Part shown: positions 1 through 11,341 of the stretch, one piece after another
How positions within the stretch are numbered: the first letter of the stretch is position 1
Layout: the number at the start of each line of letters is the position of its first letter
From: Trichosphaerium sp. ATCC 40318
Taxonomy: Eukaryota > Discosea > Flabellinia > Trichosidae
DNA length: 64,000 bases
Direction of reading: 5' to 3'
Assembly: GCA_038496445.1 (NCBI GenBank)
Contig: JALMLS010000328.1
Span: forward strand, 1-64,000
Program-made: the position numbers and the translations under genes
Notes under the pieces: generated by a model
Seen by the model: the letters and a program-made list of their open reading frames with translations, nothing else
Databases searched by the model: none
Told to the model about the DNA's origin: nothing

Positions 1-474
1 TTTGTTACGGTTACTGTGGCTGTTGTAGTTCGCACAGCTGTTTGTCTTTATGTGGTTTGTACCTGTTTTCTCGTCTACAAGCTTTAGCCCGTAGAAATCA
101 AGCATGAGGGAATAACTCTTAACGATGCGCTTTTGGCACAATGGGTCTTCTCTGATAACTGTTATTTCATGTGGCTGTAACACCTGTGATTGCATGTTCA
201 TGCCGTGCTCGCGTATAGGAAACAACCACTGCAAGTTATAAGCGTCAGAGTACTAATTGTGGTGCTAAACCTGAATGTAGCCGTGGTGGCGCTCCAAGAG
301 CTCGTAATCGCCCCACCATTTGACGTGGATGACGTCAATGAGATCACCGGTTGGTCTAGACGGTAATTTGTTCTGGTAGAAGTGCTGATTATCACTTTGA
401 TCTGGGTCGTCTTCTAGGCCGGGGTAGCCTTGGCGATAGCGTAAAGTATCTGCTTTGGCATTTTGTTGTCCCAT
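1..474 (-). CDS. OGFr-like gene, second copy, 5' part only
   Basis: Mirror copy of the first two exons of the gene at 4242..5661. Exon 1 is 271..474, intron 1 is 229..270 (42 nt), exon 2 is about 63..228, and 1..62 is the start of intron 2. The coding sequence is identical to the right copy. The window edge cuts it in intron 2, so I cannot tell whether it is a full duplicate gene or a broken one. The product would carry the OGFr N-terminal conserved region (YQNKLPSRP, DLIDVI, WWGDYELLERHHGYIQ). Its promoter lies next to the 3' end of NPL4. Confidence 0.8.
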
Positions 475-554
475 TTGTGCTGTTAATAGTACTGAGGCAG
501 AAATCTAAAAAAAAATATGTCAAGTCAAATTGTAACTATTTTTTTAGTTTTTTT

Positions 555-574
555 CGACTACAGCGCTGTAGTCG
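555..574. promoter_or_regulatory. 20-bp perfect palindrome upstream of OGFr copy 2
   Basis: Half-site CGACTACAGC is followed directly by its exact reverse complement. It sits about 80-100 nt upstream of the start codon at 474. The same palindrome is at 4143..4162 in the other arm. A perfect 10+10 dyad in a promoter suggests a dimeric factor site; this is inference. Confidence 0.4.
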
Positions 575-646
575 CACCGTTACGCATGCAATCATCGTGG
601 CACACAACCAGAGAAACGGATGATTTTGTGTGAGCGGTGTCATTTT

Positions 647-674
647 TTAGGGCTAGGGCTAGGGTTGTAACCCT
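647..674. repeat. Degenerate telomere-like repeat at the arm edge
   Basis: Reads TTAGGG then CTAGGG twice, followed by a small dyad (AGGGTT, GT, AACCCT). It begins exactly where the inverted-repeat arm ends. The other arm ends in a shorter G-rich run (TAAGGGTAGG on the reverse strand of 4061-4070). It resembles TTAGGG telomere repeats but has only about three units. Confidence 0.5.
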
Positions 675-1040
675 ATCTCATTTTCGGCTTAGGTACTTAG
701 GAGTTAAGGTTATGTACCCAAGCATTTTCTAGCTTTTCTTTCTATTTTACTTATTATGTGTTTCTTAAATAACTATATACATATTATTTATTTAAACTCC
801 CAAATTTCATTGGTTTATAGTTGTTTTGTAAACATACTTACATATGTAAATCCATTTTTTGACCTAACATACAAGATTTTTGTTACAAATTATTGTTATG
901 GAAAATACTTATGATTTGTTTCATTTTACCAATTTATAAACATACTCAATACACAAATTGCGATTTATAGTGTTAGATTGTATTTACATATTTGTCCAAC
1001 ATATTCAACCTGCACCAGTGCCAGGCAACCAAAGCAATCT
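648..1040. other. Intergenic spacer
   Basis: A+T-rich sequence between the inverted-repeat arm and the 3' end of NPL4. Apart from the telomere-like run at its left edge I see no reading frame or RNA gene; part is presumably the NPL4 3' UTR. Confidence 0.6.
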
Positions 1041-3811
1041 TTAAGTAGACAATAAAAACTCAATAGCTGCTTCAACACCTCTGTACTGTGTTGCCCAACC
1101 CGCCTATGTAACATTAAATAAACACAAGTAGACCAAAATGGAAAAGTACCTGTTTTGCTTGTTGTTCTGAGTAACCCATTGCTTGCAACATTGTTATAAC
1201 CTCTTTTTGTTTCGCAGTTAGATTTGGTTCTGAACTAGCTGCAGGACTTGATTTTTGAGGAGTTGGGGCTGGCTGTGAAGGCATGGACTACATATACGGT
1301 TAGCACCACACACTATGTATTTTCATTGTACACATACCTTTCGGATTGATGAAATAAGCGCTGCTTTGAGGTCATCTGGATTTACACCAGGCTCCATCAA
1401 GCCTTTAACAAGTGCTTCAAATAAATCTCTGTTTATCTTACGTGCCAAGAAGAGTAGTAAGTGGAAGTCACGCAATGCTAACCAAAAGGCATCACCAGTA
1501 GGTTCTAGAGCCGCAATTTAAGATAAAGCATGGAGAAGCATAAAAAATGTGATGTACTTACTCTCAATGAGAGGCAATACATCTTTGAGTTGCTGTTGCT
1601 TTTTGAGTCTGTTCTCCACAGTAAATTTGTGGTGTAAAAACACAGGTTGAGGGTTTGTGGGGAAACTGTGACGAACCTAAGGTGTGGAGTCAATACAACG
1701 CTATTCCTGACATACAAAAAAAACGCACAGGAATTATGAAAAAATCAGTAGGGAAGTTAGGATCAGCAGTACGCTGGACATCGTAACCGTACTCGTCCTT
1801 CTCACGGTACAGTATTATAGGATAAATGACCTAGCAACAATATGAGCACAAACTGCAGTGGTTTGCTTCCAAAAAAAAACTAAACCACGTGTTTACCTCA
1901 GCACTAGATTGACGTATTCTGTATTTGTTAGGTTCCTTCTTTGATGGACGTATTGCATCTTCTCTTGTCAAGTCAACACACTGATTGGACACCTGGTACG
2001 CCTTGAGGTCAACAGTGCCTTCAGGTGTTCCATAGGCAATCACAGATACAAACTTTGAACCAAATTTACCATTATCAGAGGCGATCCAAGGTTGTTCGTG
2101 CTTGAGCTGCAATTTGGCCATTCTATCAAGCTCCCACGCCTATCCTTTCTATCAGCAAAAATACTGTGCATAAACAAAATAGGACTACATACCCTCAACG
2201 GATTTTCTGCAATATCACGCTCTGGTATTATTTGCCTTTGCTTGTCAACTTTTACAGCTGTCCATATGAAACCAATCTAGCACAATCAATACCGCAGCAT
2301 AACCAATAATAAAACGCGGTGAATATACGCACTTTAACAAGACCGAGTGATTCGGCAATCTCATCAATAGTCTTTTCATTTGGGTCGTTTTGCCATCCAG
2401 TAATTTTGTAATGGTTGCTACGCACAGGCTTTTGCGGAGGCTCATAAATTGCGCGTACAACTGCCCTGTTAGGCCGACGTTAATAAATTCATGCTAAAAT
2501 TATATAAAAAGCGAAAGGCACGTACTTAACGCCCAAAGGAACATCAGAAGCTGGTTCATATACACCATACATGAAACCAACGCGCTGAATGCCTGTTTGC
2601 CGCCAAGCTGAAATGAAATTTTCTAAAATATCTCCGTGCTCAAAAAATACGTGATCTACATGTCTGTATTGCTAAAACAAATAAAAAGGGTTAGCATAAA
2701 AAACACTTCAATAAAAAATAACGGCGGAGCAAAATCAGTGAAACGTACTTGACCGTTTACAAACACTGACATGCCATCCAATTTCTCGTGTCCTCCGCTA
2801 GCTGATGCCTTTTTAACAAAACTGGAAGCTGCCAATCGATATTTAGGATCTCTAAATCAACAGATTAGCTCACGTGAAAAATATTACCAACATGGTTAGA
2901 AGGCTTTATTTCTTAATAACGCCATACCCATAAGTAAATTTCCGAAACCAAGCGTGGAAAGGCAAGAAATTAAGTTTATCCTTCCATGGCGCATGATTTA
3001 AAATATCCCAAGGCTACCCAAAGTCAGCACAAATAATGACAACAGAATCAAAACCGCATTTTGGACGTACAGCAATTGGAAGGTTAGCAATGCTACTACC
3101 ATTCCTGGACATGTTCCTACACCAAGAATAAATAAATAACGTCTTCGATTTCGACCATAAACAAAACCAACGCACGCTTTTTTGTCTCCATTCTCATCTG
3201 TGCGTGGTACCCAACCATCAACCTTGTGCAAAGCAACATCGATTGGATCCTCAACTATTTTTTTAGGTCGATCAGGCTTGGCTAACGCTTGTGCTACGGC
3301 TGCACGTGATTTATCGATTCTTTTGACTTGTTTTTTAACAGCAGCAACATCTTGAGTTGTTTCTGGTGCTTGTAAATTAATCATATCGCCATTTCTATAG
3401 TAAAAAAAACATGAGTAACCGTGCAAAAGCGGTACGCGGATAGGAGACGAAATATACTGAAGCAAAGAAAAATAAAACGTCAAAGCAGACAATACGATAT
3501 TTTATAAACAGCTGACGCCCAACGAAATCAACTACACCAAAGCCAATAGTTCAGTACCTGAATTTAAAAGACTCAAGGGACACACCATCGTTATCAAGCT
3601 GTACCACTTTGTTTTGTGCGTTACGAAAGCTCAATTGCTGCGATTGAGGTGGAATGCCGAGCTGTTGAGCGATCTACAAGTAATTTTAGTGAGTAAGCAG
3701 CAGTACAGCACCACAAGCACCAATGCATACCTTATCCTTTAAGTTGGCGACGGTACTCGCCTCTGTTATCTTTAGGCGAGCGACACCCTTTCGCGAACGT
3801 ATACGGAGCAT
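1041..3811 (-). CDS. NPL4: NPL4, ubiquitin-binding cofactor of Cdc48/p97
   Basis: NPL4 pairs with UFD1 on the AAA-ATPase Cdc48/p97 to unfold ubiquitylated proteins in ER-associated and nuclear degradation. About a dozen exons read in order. A ubiquitin-like N-terminus starts MLRIRSRKGVARLKI (exon 1, 3731..3811) and continues in 3558..3673. An MPN-like core follows, with YRHVDHVFFE, AWRQTG, GFMYGVYEPASDVPLGVK, AIYEPPQ and DEIAESLGLV. After that come FGSKFVSVIAYG, AYQVSNQCVDL and FPTNPQPVFLHHKFTVENR. The C-terminal exons encode DFHLLLFLA and then a UBA-like module (MLQAMGYSEQQAKQ spliced to GVEAAIEFLLS; last exon 1041..1103). Odd point: the Cys-rich zinc segment usually found before the core is poorly conserved in the exon near 3000-3390, where my exon borders are uncertain. 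Family assignment is firm. Confidence 0.9.
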
Positions 3812-4241
3812 TATTTCGGTCTTTTCCTTTGTTATGTGTAAGTGATAGGTAGTTATTTGTCGACAGTTAAAGAAATACCATTTTTTGAACAGTCAGCACT
3901 GGTGGAGAGTCTTGGCAGCTGAACGAAATTCTATTTGTTGAAAATAAAAGAAACAACGCAATAGTAACGAAAATAGCAAAAAAAAAAAGAGAGCGGGCTT
4001 TAAGAGCTACTACATCTCGTAGGACCAGCTTGAATACGTACTAGCTTATGGAGTAACCCGCCTACCCTTAAAAATGACACCGCTCACACAAAATCATCCG
4101 TTTCTCTGGTTGTGTGCCACGATGATTGCATGCGTAACGGTGCGACTACAGCGCTGTAGTCGAAAAAAACTAAAAAAATAGTTACAATTGACTTGACATA
4201 TTTTTTTTTAGATTTCTGCCTCAGTACTATTAACAGCACAA
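3812..4241. promoter_or_regulatory. Head-to-head spacer between NPL4 and the OGFr-like gene
   Basis: 430 bp between divergent start codons, so a likely bidirectional promoter. It contains the 20-bp palindrome at 4143 and poly-T/poly-A runs near 4164-4210. The right half (from 4069) belongs to the inverted-repeat arm; the NPL4-proximal half is unique. Confidence 0.5.
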
Positions 4242-4715
4242 ATGGGACAACAAAATGCCAAAGCAGATACTTTACGCTATCGCCAAGGCTACCCCGGCCT
4301 AGAAGACGACCCAGATCAAAGTGATAATCAGCACTTCTACCAGAACAAATTACCGTCTAGACCAACCGGTGATCTCATTGACGTCATCCACGTCAAATGG
4401 TGGGGCGATTACGAGCTCTTGGAGCGCCACCACGGCTACATTCAGGTTTAGCACCACAATTAGTACTCTGACGCTTATAACTTGCAGTGGTTGTTTCCTA
4501 TACGCGAGCACGGCATGAACATGCAATCACAGGTGTTACAGCCACATGAAATAACAGTTATCAGAGAAGACCCATTGTGCCAAAAGCGCATCGTTAAGAG
4601 TTATTCCCTCATGCTTGATTTCTACGGGCTAAAGCTTGTAGACGAGAAAACAGGTACAAACCACATAAAGACAAACAGCTGTGCGAACTACAACAGCCAC
4701 AGTAACCGTAACAAA
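4069..4715. repeat. Right arm of a large inverted repeat
   Basis: Reverse complement of 1..647. The arm covers the upstream region, exon 1, intron 1, exon 2 and about 60 nt of intron 2 of the OGFr-like gene at 4242..5661. Similarity stops about 25 nt into the NPL4/OGFr spacer side, where both copies run into G-rich telomere-like sequence. The 3.4-kb spacer between the arms holds the whole NPL4 gene. Confidence 0.95.
4143..4162. promoter_or_regulatory. 20-bp perfect palindrome upstream of OGFr copy 1
   Basis: Same dyad as 555..574, here 80-99 nt upstream of the start at 4242 and in the head-to-head spacer with NPL4 (start 3811). It could serve either or both genes. Confidence 0.4.
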
Positions 4716-5661
4716 CAACGTTATCGAAAGTGTTTTTTTTTGTGTTTCAGTTAAAAACCCAAAGTATTTAAACTGTGTGAGCAGTGCTTACTAAATAAGC
4801 TCAAACCATCAGCTTATATACTACGAAAAAAAAACAAACCCAAACTAAAATTAAATTAAATCACTTTAGGTGAAATTGCCCGTGCTGACCACTGGAAGCC
4901 ACGTTTCGGTCACTTGAATCATTCGTTCCATAACTACTTGCGCATAACGCGCATCCTAAAATCCCTGGGTGAAACAGGGTTTGAACATTTCAAGAAACCC
5001 TTCTTGGACCTCATGATAACGTACGAATCTCGCGCTAGGGGTATTTTTTTTTCTCTTGAGCGGCGCATCCTCTTTTTTCATCTCAACGGCCTGGAAGCCG
5101 CCCAAAGTTGTTCCACGAATAGTAGTTATTTGTTTCTTACTTGTTTTGTCAGAGAAGTCATTGAAAACGGTGTTTTGATCAACTGCAAACGCAGTCTAGT
5201 TGATTTTTGGTCACCAACCCTTCGTATTGATGCTGAGGTAACACATTGCGAATTTACTATACATGACACTCACAAAAAGTAGCGTGAAGCTATTGCTGCT
5301 AGGCTAAATGATCTTCTTGGCATCGATGATAGTGATGATGAAGACGATGATGATGATGGTATGTAGCTATTACATTCACTTTTATATACGCTGATACCTC
5401 TTACAGACACTGACTCTTACTACACAACTGGACGTGACACACGCGCACCTGTGCGTAAGCCACGGTATGTCAACTAAATTGCAAAGCTACACAGCAGTTT
5501 TTTCTTACCTCTGTTGCAGACCAGCAGAGCCATTAATGCCTGACTTTCACCGCTCCGTTGGAGGTAAGGGCCACTTAGCTGTAAAGCCTGACGATTACTT
5601 TATAACAGAAGATAAAGAAGAAGTAAAGTCAGACGCTGTGCGTAGTGCTTATGTCGAATAA
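4242..5661 (+). CDS. OGFr conserved-region protein
   Basis: Matches the conserved N-terminal region of opioid growth factor receptor family proteins, a poorly understood family also found in fungi and protists. Exon 1 (4242..4445) ends HHGYIQ, intron 1 is 42 nt, and exon 2 (4488..4653) opens WLFPIREHGMN and includes LMLDFYGLKL. Intron 2 (4654..4869) is long for this genome. Exon 3 opens EIARADHWKPRFGHLN and carries HNYLRITRILKSLGETGFEH, the most diagnostic block. A later exon has REVIENGVLINCKRSLVDFW. The C-terminus is acidic (run of D/E near 5320-5360), then RDTRAPVRKPRPAEPLMPD, ending at 5659-5661. The intron near 5025-5150 is less certain. In metazoans the family binds enkephalin; that role cannot be assumed here. 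Confidence 0.85.
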
Positions 5662-6026
5662 ATTTATTGATAACCTGGACTAGATTGATGAGCAAGGACC
5701 TTCGCTAAGTGATACATTTGCTGAGAAGTATGGCAATAACCTAGCGAGTTCTGATGACAACAGTATGTGATCTTGATAACATTGTGGTACAGGGTACTAA
5801 TGAACTTGGTAGGTGATGATGAAGGTGAACCAACTGCCGAAAAGTAAATATTCCCAAAATTTGTAATGACACAAGAAATTGTCATTAGGTTGTACCAACA
5901 GTTTACTTTTTGTGACTAATTTTATAAAAGTTTAACAAAGCACAAGCAGTTTTTTTATTTAATTATGTATGTACAAAGAGGTTGAAATCATCAGCCAAAT
6001 TGTCTGTGCTGTACTTTTTATACGAG
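5662..6026. other. Convergent intergenic region
   Basis: Lies between the 3' ends of the OGFr-like gene (plus) and the BRCT/HMG gene (minus). Short open stretches occur (for example 5690-5850 plus), but nothing I recognise; probably UTRs. Confidence 0.5.
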
Positions 6027-8799
6027 TTACTCAGCATCTTCGAGCACTTCATCATCGTCCTCGTTTTCGTCTTCTTCTTTAGCTTCGTAGTCCTCCTCGT
6101 CTTTATCTAGAATGTAGTGAGTAGATAAGTCCAAAGGGATAGGCTAAGAACGTACTTTCTTCATCTACGTCCATGCCATCTTCATCTGCGGCACTTGCTT
6201 CTTTTTCATCAACGTCCATGGTGTCAGCATCTTCCTTTTTAGCTGGAGCGGCTTTCTTCTTCTTTGGTTTACCTTTCTCTGTGCAATCATTATTATTTGT
6301 TCAAATATTAGTGTAGGGTGTACTACTTACTCTTTACGCCAGCTTTCTGGTCTTTGAATATTTGTTCACGTTCTTTTGCTTTCTCAGCATCTGCTTTTGC
6401 AGGATCGTATTCCTCAAGTTCATTGATGATCTCATAGAGTGCCATACAATCATACAACCACTACAAATAAAAGGTAAGCTGTCACCATGCAAAAATCCCA
6501 AAAACCAAATAGACATACGTCTTGACGGACTACTGGCGCCTGTTCTTCATCATCTGATCTTGTTTTTGGTATAAACGTTCTGTCACCGGATATAATGTAA
6601 TCACATTCAGCTTCACGTCCGAGCTATTGGAATAAAAAGTCAGACCATTTTTAAACAGAAACAAACACTTTACCTTGCCACCAAGAGTCTTTATGAGATT
6701 TGTGTATTTTGCTCTTGACATGGTAGGTTCTGTACCAATAAAAAATGATACTCCATCGAACAATCTCTTTCCTTTACCTAAAGAACACAAATCAACAAAA
6801 AAATTTTCAAAGAAAAAAAAAAGCCAAAACACTCACTTTTTGCTTTGCGAGATTTAGCACATCCAGGATACCATGTAGTTAACTCATACTCCTCTTCGTC
6901 TTCCCACGTTTCGTTCTCAATTGACTTTTCAACCCACTCAGCGCCCAGAACCCAAATGCCTTGAGCAAGAGCATTTAACACCTTTTCTGTTCTTCCTTCT
7001 TTGCCTACTACCAAATGAGTAGCATGTGACATTTCCTGAGTAATGATGTAAGCATAGAACAACACTAAAACGGTTGTGGTTAAACATACCCCGAGGACTT
7101 CATAATCGGTCAGTTTTTTGTTCTTTTCGAGTGTACTAGACAATTTAGACGACTTTGAAAACCCAGTGAATACAATACAACGGCCAGCGTATGTCTAAAC
7201 AGGAAGTAAGTAAGACCCAACAACAAATAAATCCTGTCTTCTCAACATACTTTAGGAACCTTCTTTTTCCTTGGTTTTGTGGCACCCTTTGATTTAGATG
7301 AAGCAGCTTTCTTTGGTGAACTAGCAGCTGAGGATATTGTTAGTGTTAATGATGTACATTATTGAAAAAAAAACCTGCTCTTACCTTTCTTTTTACTTTG
7401 TTTAGCAGCAATCTTATCAGCTTCTTTAGCAGCATAAGCTTCTGGGTAATCTTTCTCCCATTGCACCATTTCTTCTTCGTAACGCTTTTTGGCTTCTTCA
7501 ACCTTCTTGTTGTAAGGTTCTTTCTCAGCTAAAGCAAAAAAACAATGAGTTCAAGCACAAAAAAAAAATCACCAGATATGACACTCTGTTCAGTCAAGAA
7601 CTTACCATCTGTTAGTGCTCTCCATTTAGCTCCGAGGTGAGAGGCAATCTCTTTAACCTTTAGGTCAGGGTTCTCAGCAGTAACTTTGGCACGGTTTTCT
7701 CCCATGTAGATGAAGTAAGCAGTCAGCGGCTTCTTTGGTTCACCTTCATATTTTGTCTTTTTGCGCTTTGGCGCACGTTTTGGCTTTTCAGGAGTTGCCT
7801 TTGGCTTTGTAGTTTTGGCTTTTTTCTTCGGTGTTGTAGAGTCATTTGAAGGCCTCTTTCTCTTCTTTGTAGCTGCCTTCTTTGGAGATTTTTTCTCGCC
7901 TGATAAAAAAACAGGTTAGAAGGCAAGCAATGATTGATGTAAACGTAATGAAGGTAGAATAGAACAACAAAGAGTGATTTCACAATATTAATTTTAAAAT
8001 GAGGTACTCACTCGAGCCATCAGCGAATTTAGCTTCACCAACGTCATTGTCATCAGTGTCGGCTACAATGATGATTAATAATGCCTCTTGACATTAATTT
8101 GGTTGCAGCAATGTTAACGTACGTTCATCATCATCATCAGTGCTTTTTTTGGTTGGCTTCTTCTTTGTGGTCTTCTCTAGACGCTTGTAAGTGAGGTTCA
8201 AAAGTTTTTGATGATGTTCGCGAGTAACGGTATTCAGATTCCGTATTTTATGTTGTGTACGCGTAAAATGGTGGCGACAGGTGATGTACCTTTAGTTGGT
8301 TTTGATTTTTTGGTTGATTTTTTTCTGCTGCCTGGAGGCTTTACAATGTACTCCGCTTCGTCGGCTTTGGCCTCATCTTCCACGCACCTAGCGAAACGAC
8401 GTTTAATCGCAAAGTTTTGTTCAAAATTAAATTGAAAAAAAAACCCCTCCATTGGTTTTAGACCTACCTTTCGAGCCATTCGTAGCTCACCATGTGTTTT
8501 ATCTTTTTCTCCTTGTAGTTATTGTACGCAGCACCTTTTACGTTTGCCGCGAGCGCTACGTGCGTAAATTCGCCTTCAATCTTCTTCTTGGCTGTTTTGA
8601 AGACCTATAAACGCAGGTAAGCGAGTAACGGGCAAAAACAAAAATTGCGTCTTCTTGGTATTTGTTGATTGACGCCTTGTTCAAAACGCTATTAGTATGC
8701 ACGTACTTCGCAACCAAGCGATTCCAGATCTTCTTTGTATTTTTGGTATTCATCTTTGCCTGTAATAACGAGGCGAACGCCTTCGAGTGGTTTTGACAT
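6027..8799 (-). CDS. BRCT / HMG-box / BRCT-BRCT nuclear protein
   Basis: A predicted chromatin or DNA-damage protein. Reading from the start at 8799: an N-terminal BRCT domain (GVRLVITGKDEYQKYKEDL, then HMVSYEWLER), a Lys/Asp-rich linker, an HMG box (KPLTAYFIYMGENR, KEIASHLGAKWRAL, AEKEPYNKK, YEEEMVQWEKDYPE), and a Lys-rich segment. A second BRCT follows (SHATHLVVGKEGRTEKV, GIWVLGAEWVEKSIE), then a third (RLFDGVSFFIG, TNLIKTLGGK, DYIISGDRTF). The C-terminus is highly acidic (DVDE, DENEDDDEVLEDAE, stop at 6027-6029). The exon joins checked keep frame. BRCT domains bind phosphopeptides and HMG boxes bend DNA; the combination suggests a damage or replication adaptor. I know no named family with this exact order. 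Confidence 0.8.
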
Positions 8800-9079
8800 G
8801 GTTGGTTAAGCTTAAGTGGTTGAGAACTCTTGGATTTGTTGCTTTTTAATTTTGTTGCACAAAGACTTAGAAAACAAAGTCAAGCTTTGTCGAAACCGAG
8901 TAACGTTTCAAAAACACCCCAAGAACATCAATCTGGGTATAAGAATCTACAACCAAAACAGTTTTTGTACTGGATGGACTTCGGATTCTACGAATCTTTA
9001 AATATTGACTTTCTAACTGCAACAATTGATGCGAAGCTACTATTGCAACATGAACCTATACAATTTGTACTTTATTTTG

Positions 9080-11341
9080 TCATAAGTAGTACCGCATAGG
9101 GAGTACTTTTAACCTAGCAATAAGATCTTTTATCAAGTCATCAAACAACGAGATACCCTACCAAAAAGGTTAAGAAAAGGCTATTGTTTTGTCATGTACC
9201 TTGCCAAGTTGCTTGCCGCTACTCTCACAAGCATGTTTTTCCAAGGCACTGCGTGACTTAAAACAAATATTACAAGCCTTGCATGTAACGTAGTATCTGT
9301 CATAAGTGTTCAAGTGATGTTCCATTTTCTTTGGAGATTGTACAGAGACAGTGCAGTGATGAGCAGTTAGAAAAGGTGAACAGCGATTCAAATGAAATGT
9401 GGACGCGTAATAATCATGTTTCTATGCAAACAGTGTTAAGGATGTTCTTAATTACTCTTTGACCATACCTTACTATGCTCATGAAACTCACTACGAAGCA
9501 TTATTTCACCACATTCGCGACAAGCCACATGATAAAATTCACAGTTGTGCAAATGTGTGTTACGTCCGCTGTACGTTAAGTTTCTCACAGTGCAACCATA
9601 CTGTGAGTTCACGCATATGTAATCAGTCCTGGCTTGACAAATAGGAAGATGTGCCTATGAACAAAAACCCATTGGTATGAAAAATTAGTTAATTGTTGTA
9701 CCTCTAGAAACGTTGTAGCTCCACAATGTGGACATGTATCTTTTTTTGGTTGCTCAAGGTATACGCGATTGTCAATGTTGGACAAAGGCCAAGGCTCCTG
9801 CACATTTTTTATGAGTTGCAACAAGTTAAAATGATAATAAAGACATACCTGTTCATCAGGTATTAAGTGCCTTGTTGTTGGTTTAAGGCCATGAATCAAA
9901 TTTCCAAGGGATGGTAATACACTATTTAGAGTTGCCAAAGCAATATCAGTTACTCTTTTACAACCAAAGACATTTAAGGTTTCCTAATATAACAATCAAA
10001 AAGTTTGACCATTTTTAGAAAATTTGTACTAGATTAGTTAGCGTTGTTAATGCCATCAAATGTTCATCTTGCAACCATGTTGTAGAGGAAAAATTTAAGT
10101 CTGCCAGAGTGTGGCACTTAGCCATACGAGCGATGTTTAATTCAACAACACCAATAGTTGCAGGAATGCCTTTCATCAGAAGAAAAAAGTAAGCAACTTG
10201 TGTAATAGTGTAACTCGTATTGGTACCATATGAAGCACGTAATTCCCAGTGTGAAGATTTGAAAGATATAGAATTAAGCCTTGTACATTGATGTAATCCC
10301 CTATTCTACAAGTAAATACTGAAACCTTGACGGACTTTCAGAATATTGTTAAAAGGTACCTACGCCAAGTCTTTGATCGTAGCACGATCCAGAATTAGTT
10401 TAGATATTCTAGTAGGTACATAAGCTATCATAGAAGAGCCGCTAAGATCTAGAACATCAAGATGTTGCCACAAATCAAGCGCGGCCCATTTGGGCCAAGG
10501 CATCTTAAGTGTGTTAAAAAGCTCGTATAGCTTCGTCTTTCTTACCCTATTTATTACTGCAGCTATTGTCCTCGCGCGAGCACCATATTTAACATTCCAC
10601 GATGGATGCGTTGTGTTTGTTGTAACGTCACTACAATCAGTTTGTAAGGTAAATGTGTATGGTTTTTTCTTGGATTAAAAATGATTACGTAAAGTTTAGT
10701 GTCTTGATGTTTGGAAAGGCATAAGCGAGTTTACGTAGGCACCCAATCATGTGAGTTGTATAGTAGTTACCAATAGATCTCGATATTCTAAAATAAAATT
10801 AGCGATGCTCAATTTCAACATTACTGTCAATGCATACGTCAGTGTTTCTACCGTGGTTTGGACTTGCGTGAGCGCTTTTACTGGCACACTCAATGTCAAA
10901 TCATTCAATCTGGGGAAAGCGGCACATGTCCGCTCTATCGCGTTATGTGAGAATTGATTATCCCAATGACCAACCAAGCACAGTTTTGTTAATTGTGGAA
11001 ACGTTGTGGGTAGCAAAAGTAGGTGCTTGTCACTACAGCGAAATAATGTTCCAGGTGTTCCAAAAGAGAACGAACAAGTGCTGTGAAAAGCGTAAGAGAC
11101 ATGTTACTGCGAATAAAACATAAAAGAACAACGTTATATTTTTTTGTAAACGTATTTGGTAACGCACTATTGGCTGCACAGCACGTTCCATGTACGACAG
11201 ACAGAACGTATTGTAAAATAAACACTATCTTGCCCAGCGTGCTCAAATATCAAATGAAGTAGCTCGTAAGGCAATGCTTATGGCTTTTAGATATGAATTT
11301 GTTCAAAAATTACAGCGTGTACCAAGTGAAGAGTTTGACAT
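9080..11341 (-). CDS. F-box, leucine-rich-repeat and TRAF-type zinc-finger protein
   Basis: The N-terminus is an F-box (LPYELLHLIFEHAGQD, then IRSVCRTWNVL near 11170-11300). A tiny first exon starting at 11341 (MSNSSL) splices into it. LRR-like segments follow (FPQLTKLCLVGHW, FPRLNDLTLSVP). The C-terminal third has CxxC pairs: CPHCGATTFLE, then a TRAF-type zinc-finger pattern (HLPICQARTDYIC, YGCTV, HLHNCEFYHVACRECG, HEH) and CKACNICFKSRSALEKHAC. The stop is at 9080-9082. F-box proteins are substrate receptors of SCF ubiquitin ligases; TRAF-type fingers usually mediate protein contact. Middle exons (9950-10750) are less certain. Confidence 0.7.

Larger units (their letters stand above)
1..647. 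repeat. Left arm of a large inverted repeat
   Basis: The stretch is the reverse complement of 4069..4715. I compared the arms base by base and found a single 1-nt insertion here (an extra A near position 527-529). The arm reaches the window edge, so it may continue to the left. It carries the first two exons and promoter of an OGFr-like gene on the minus strand. Such identity implies very recent duplication, ongoing gene conversion, or an assembly fold-back. Confidence 0.95.
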
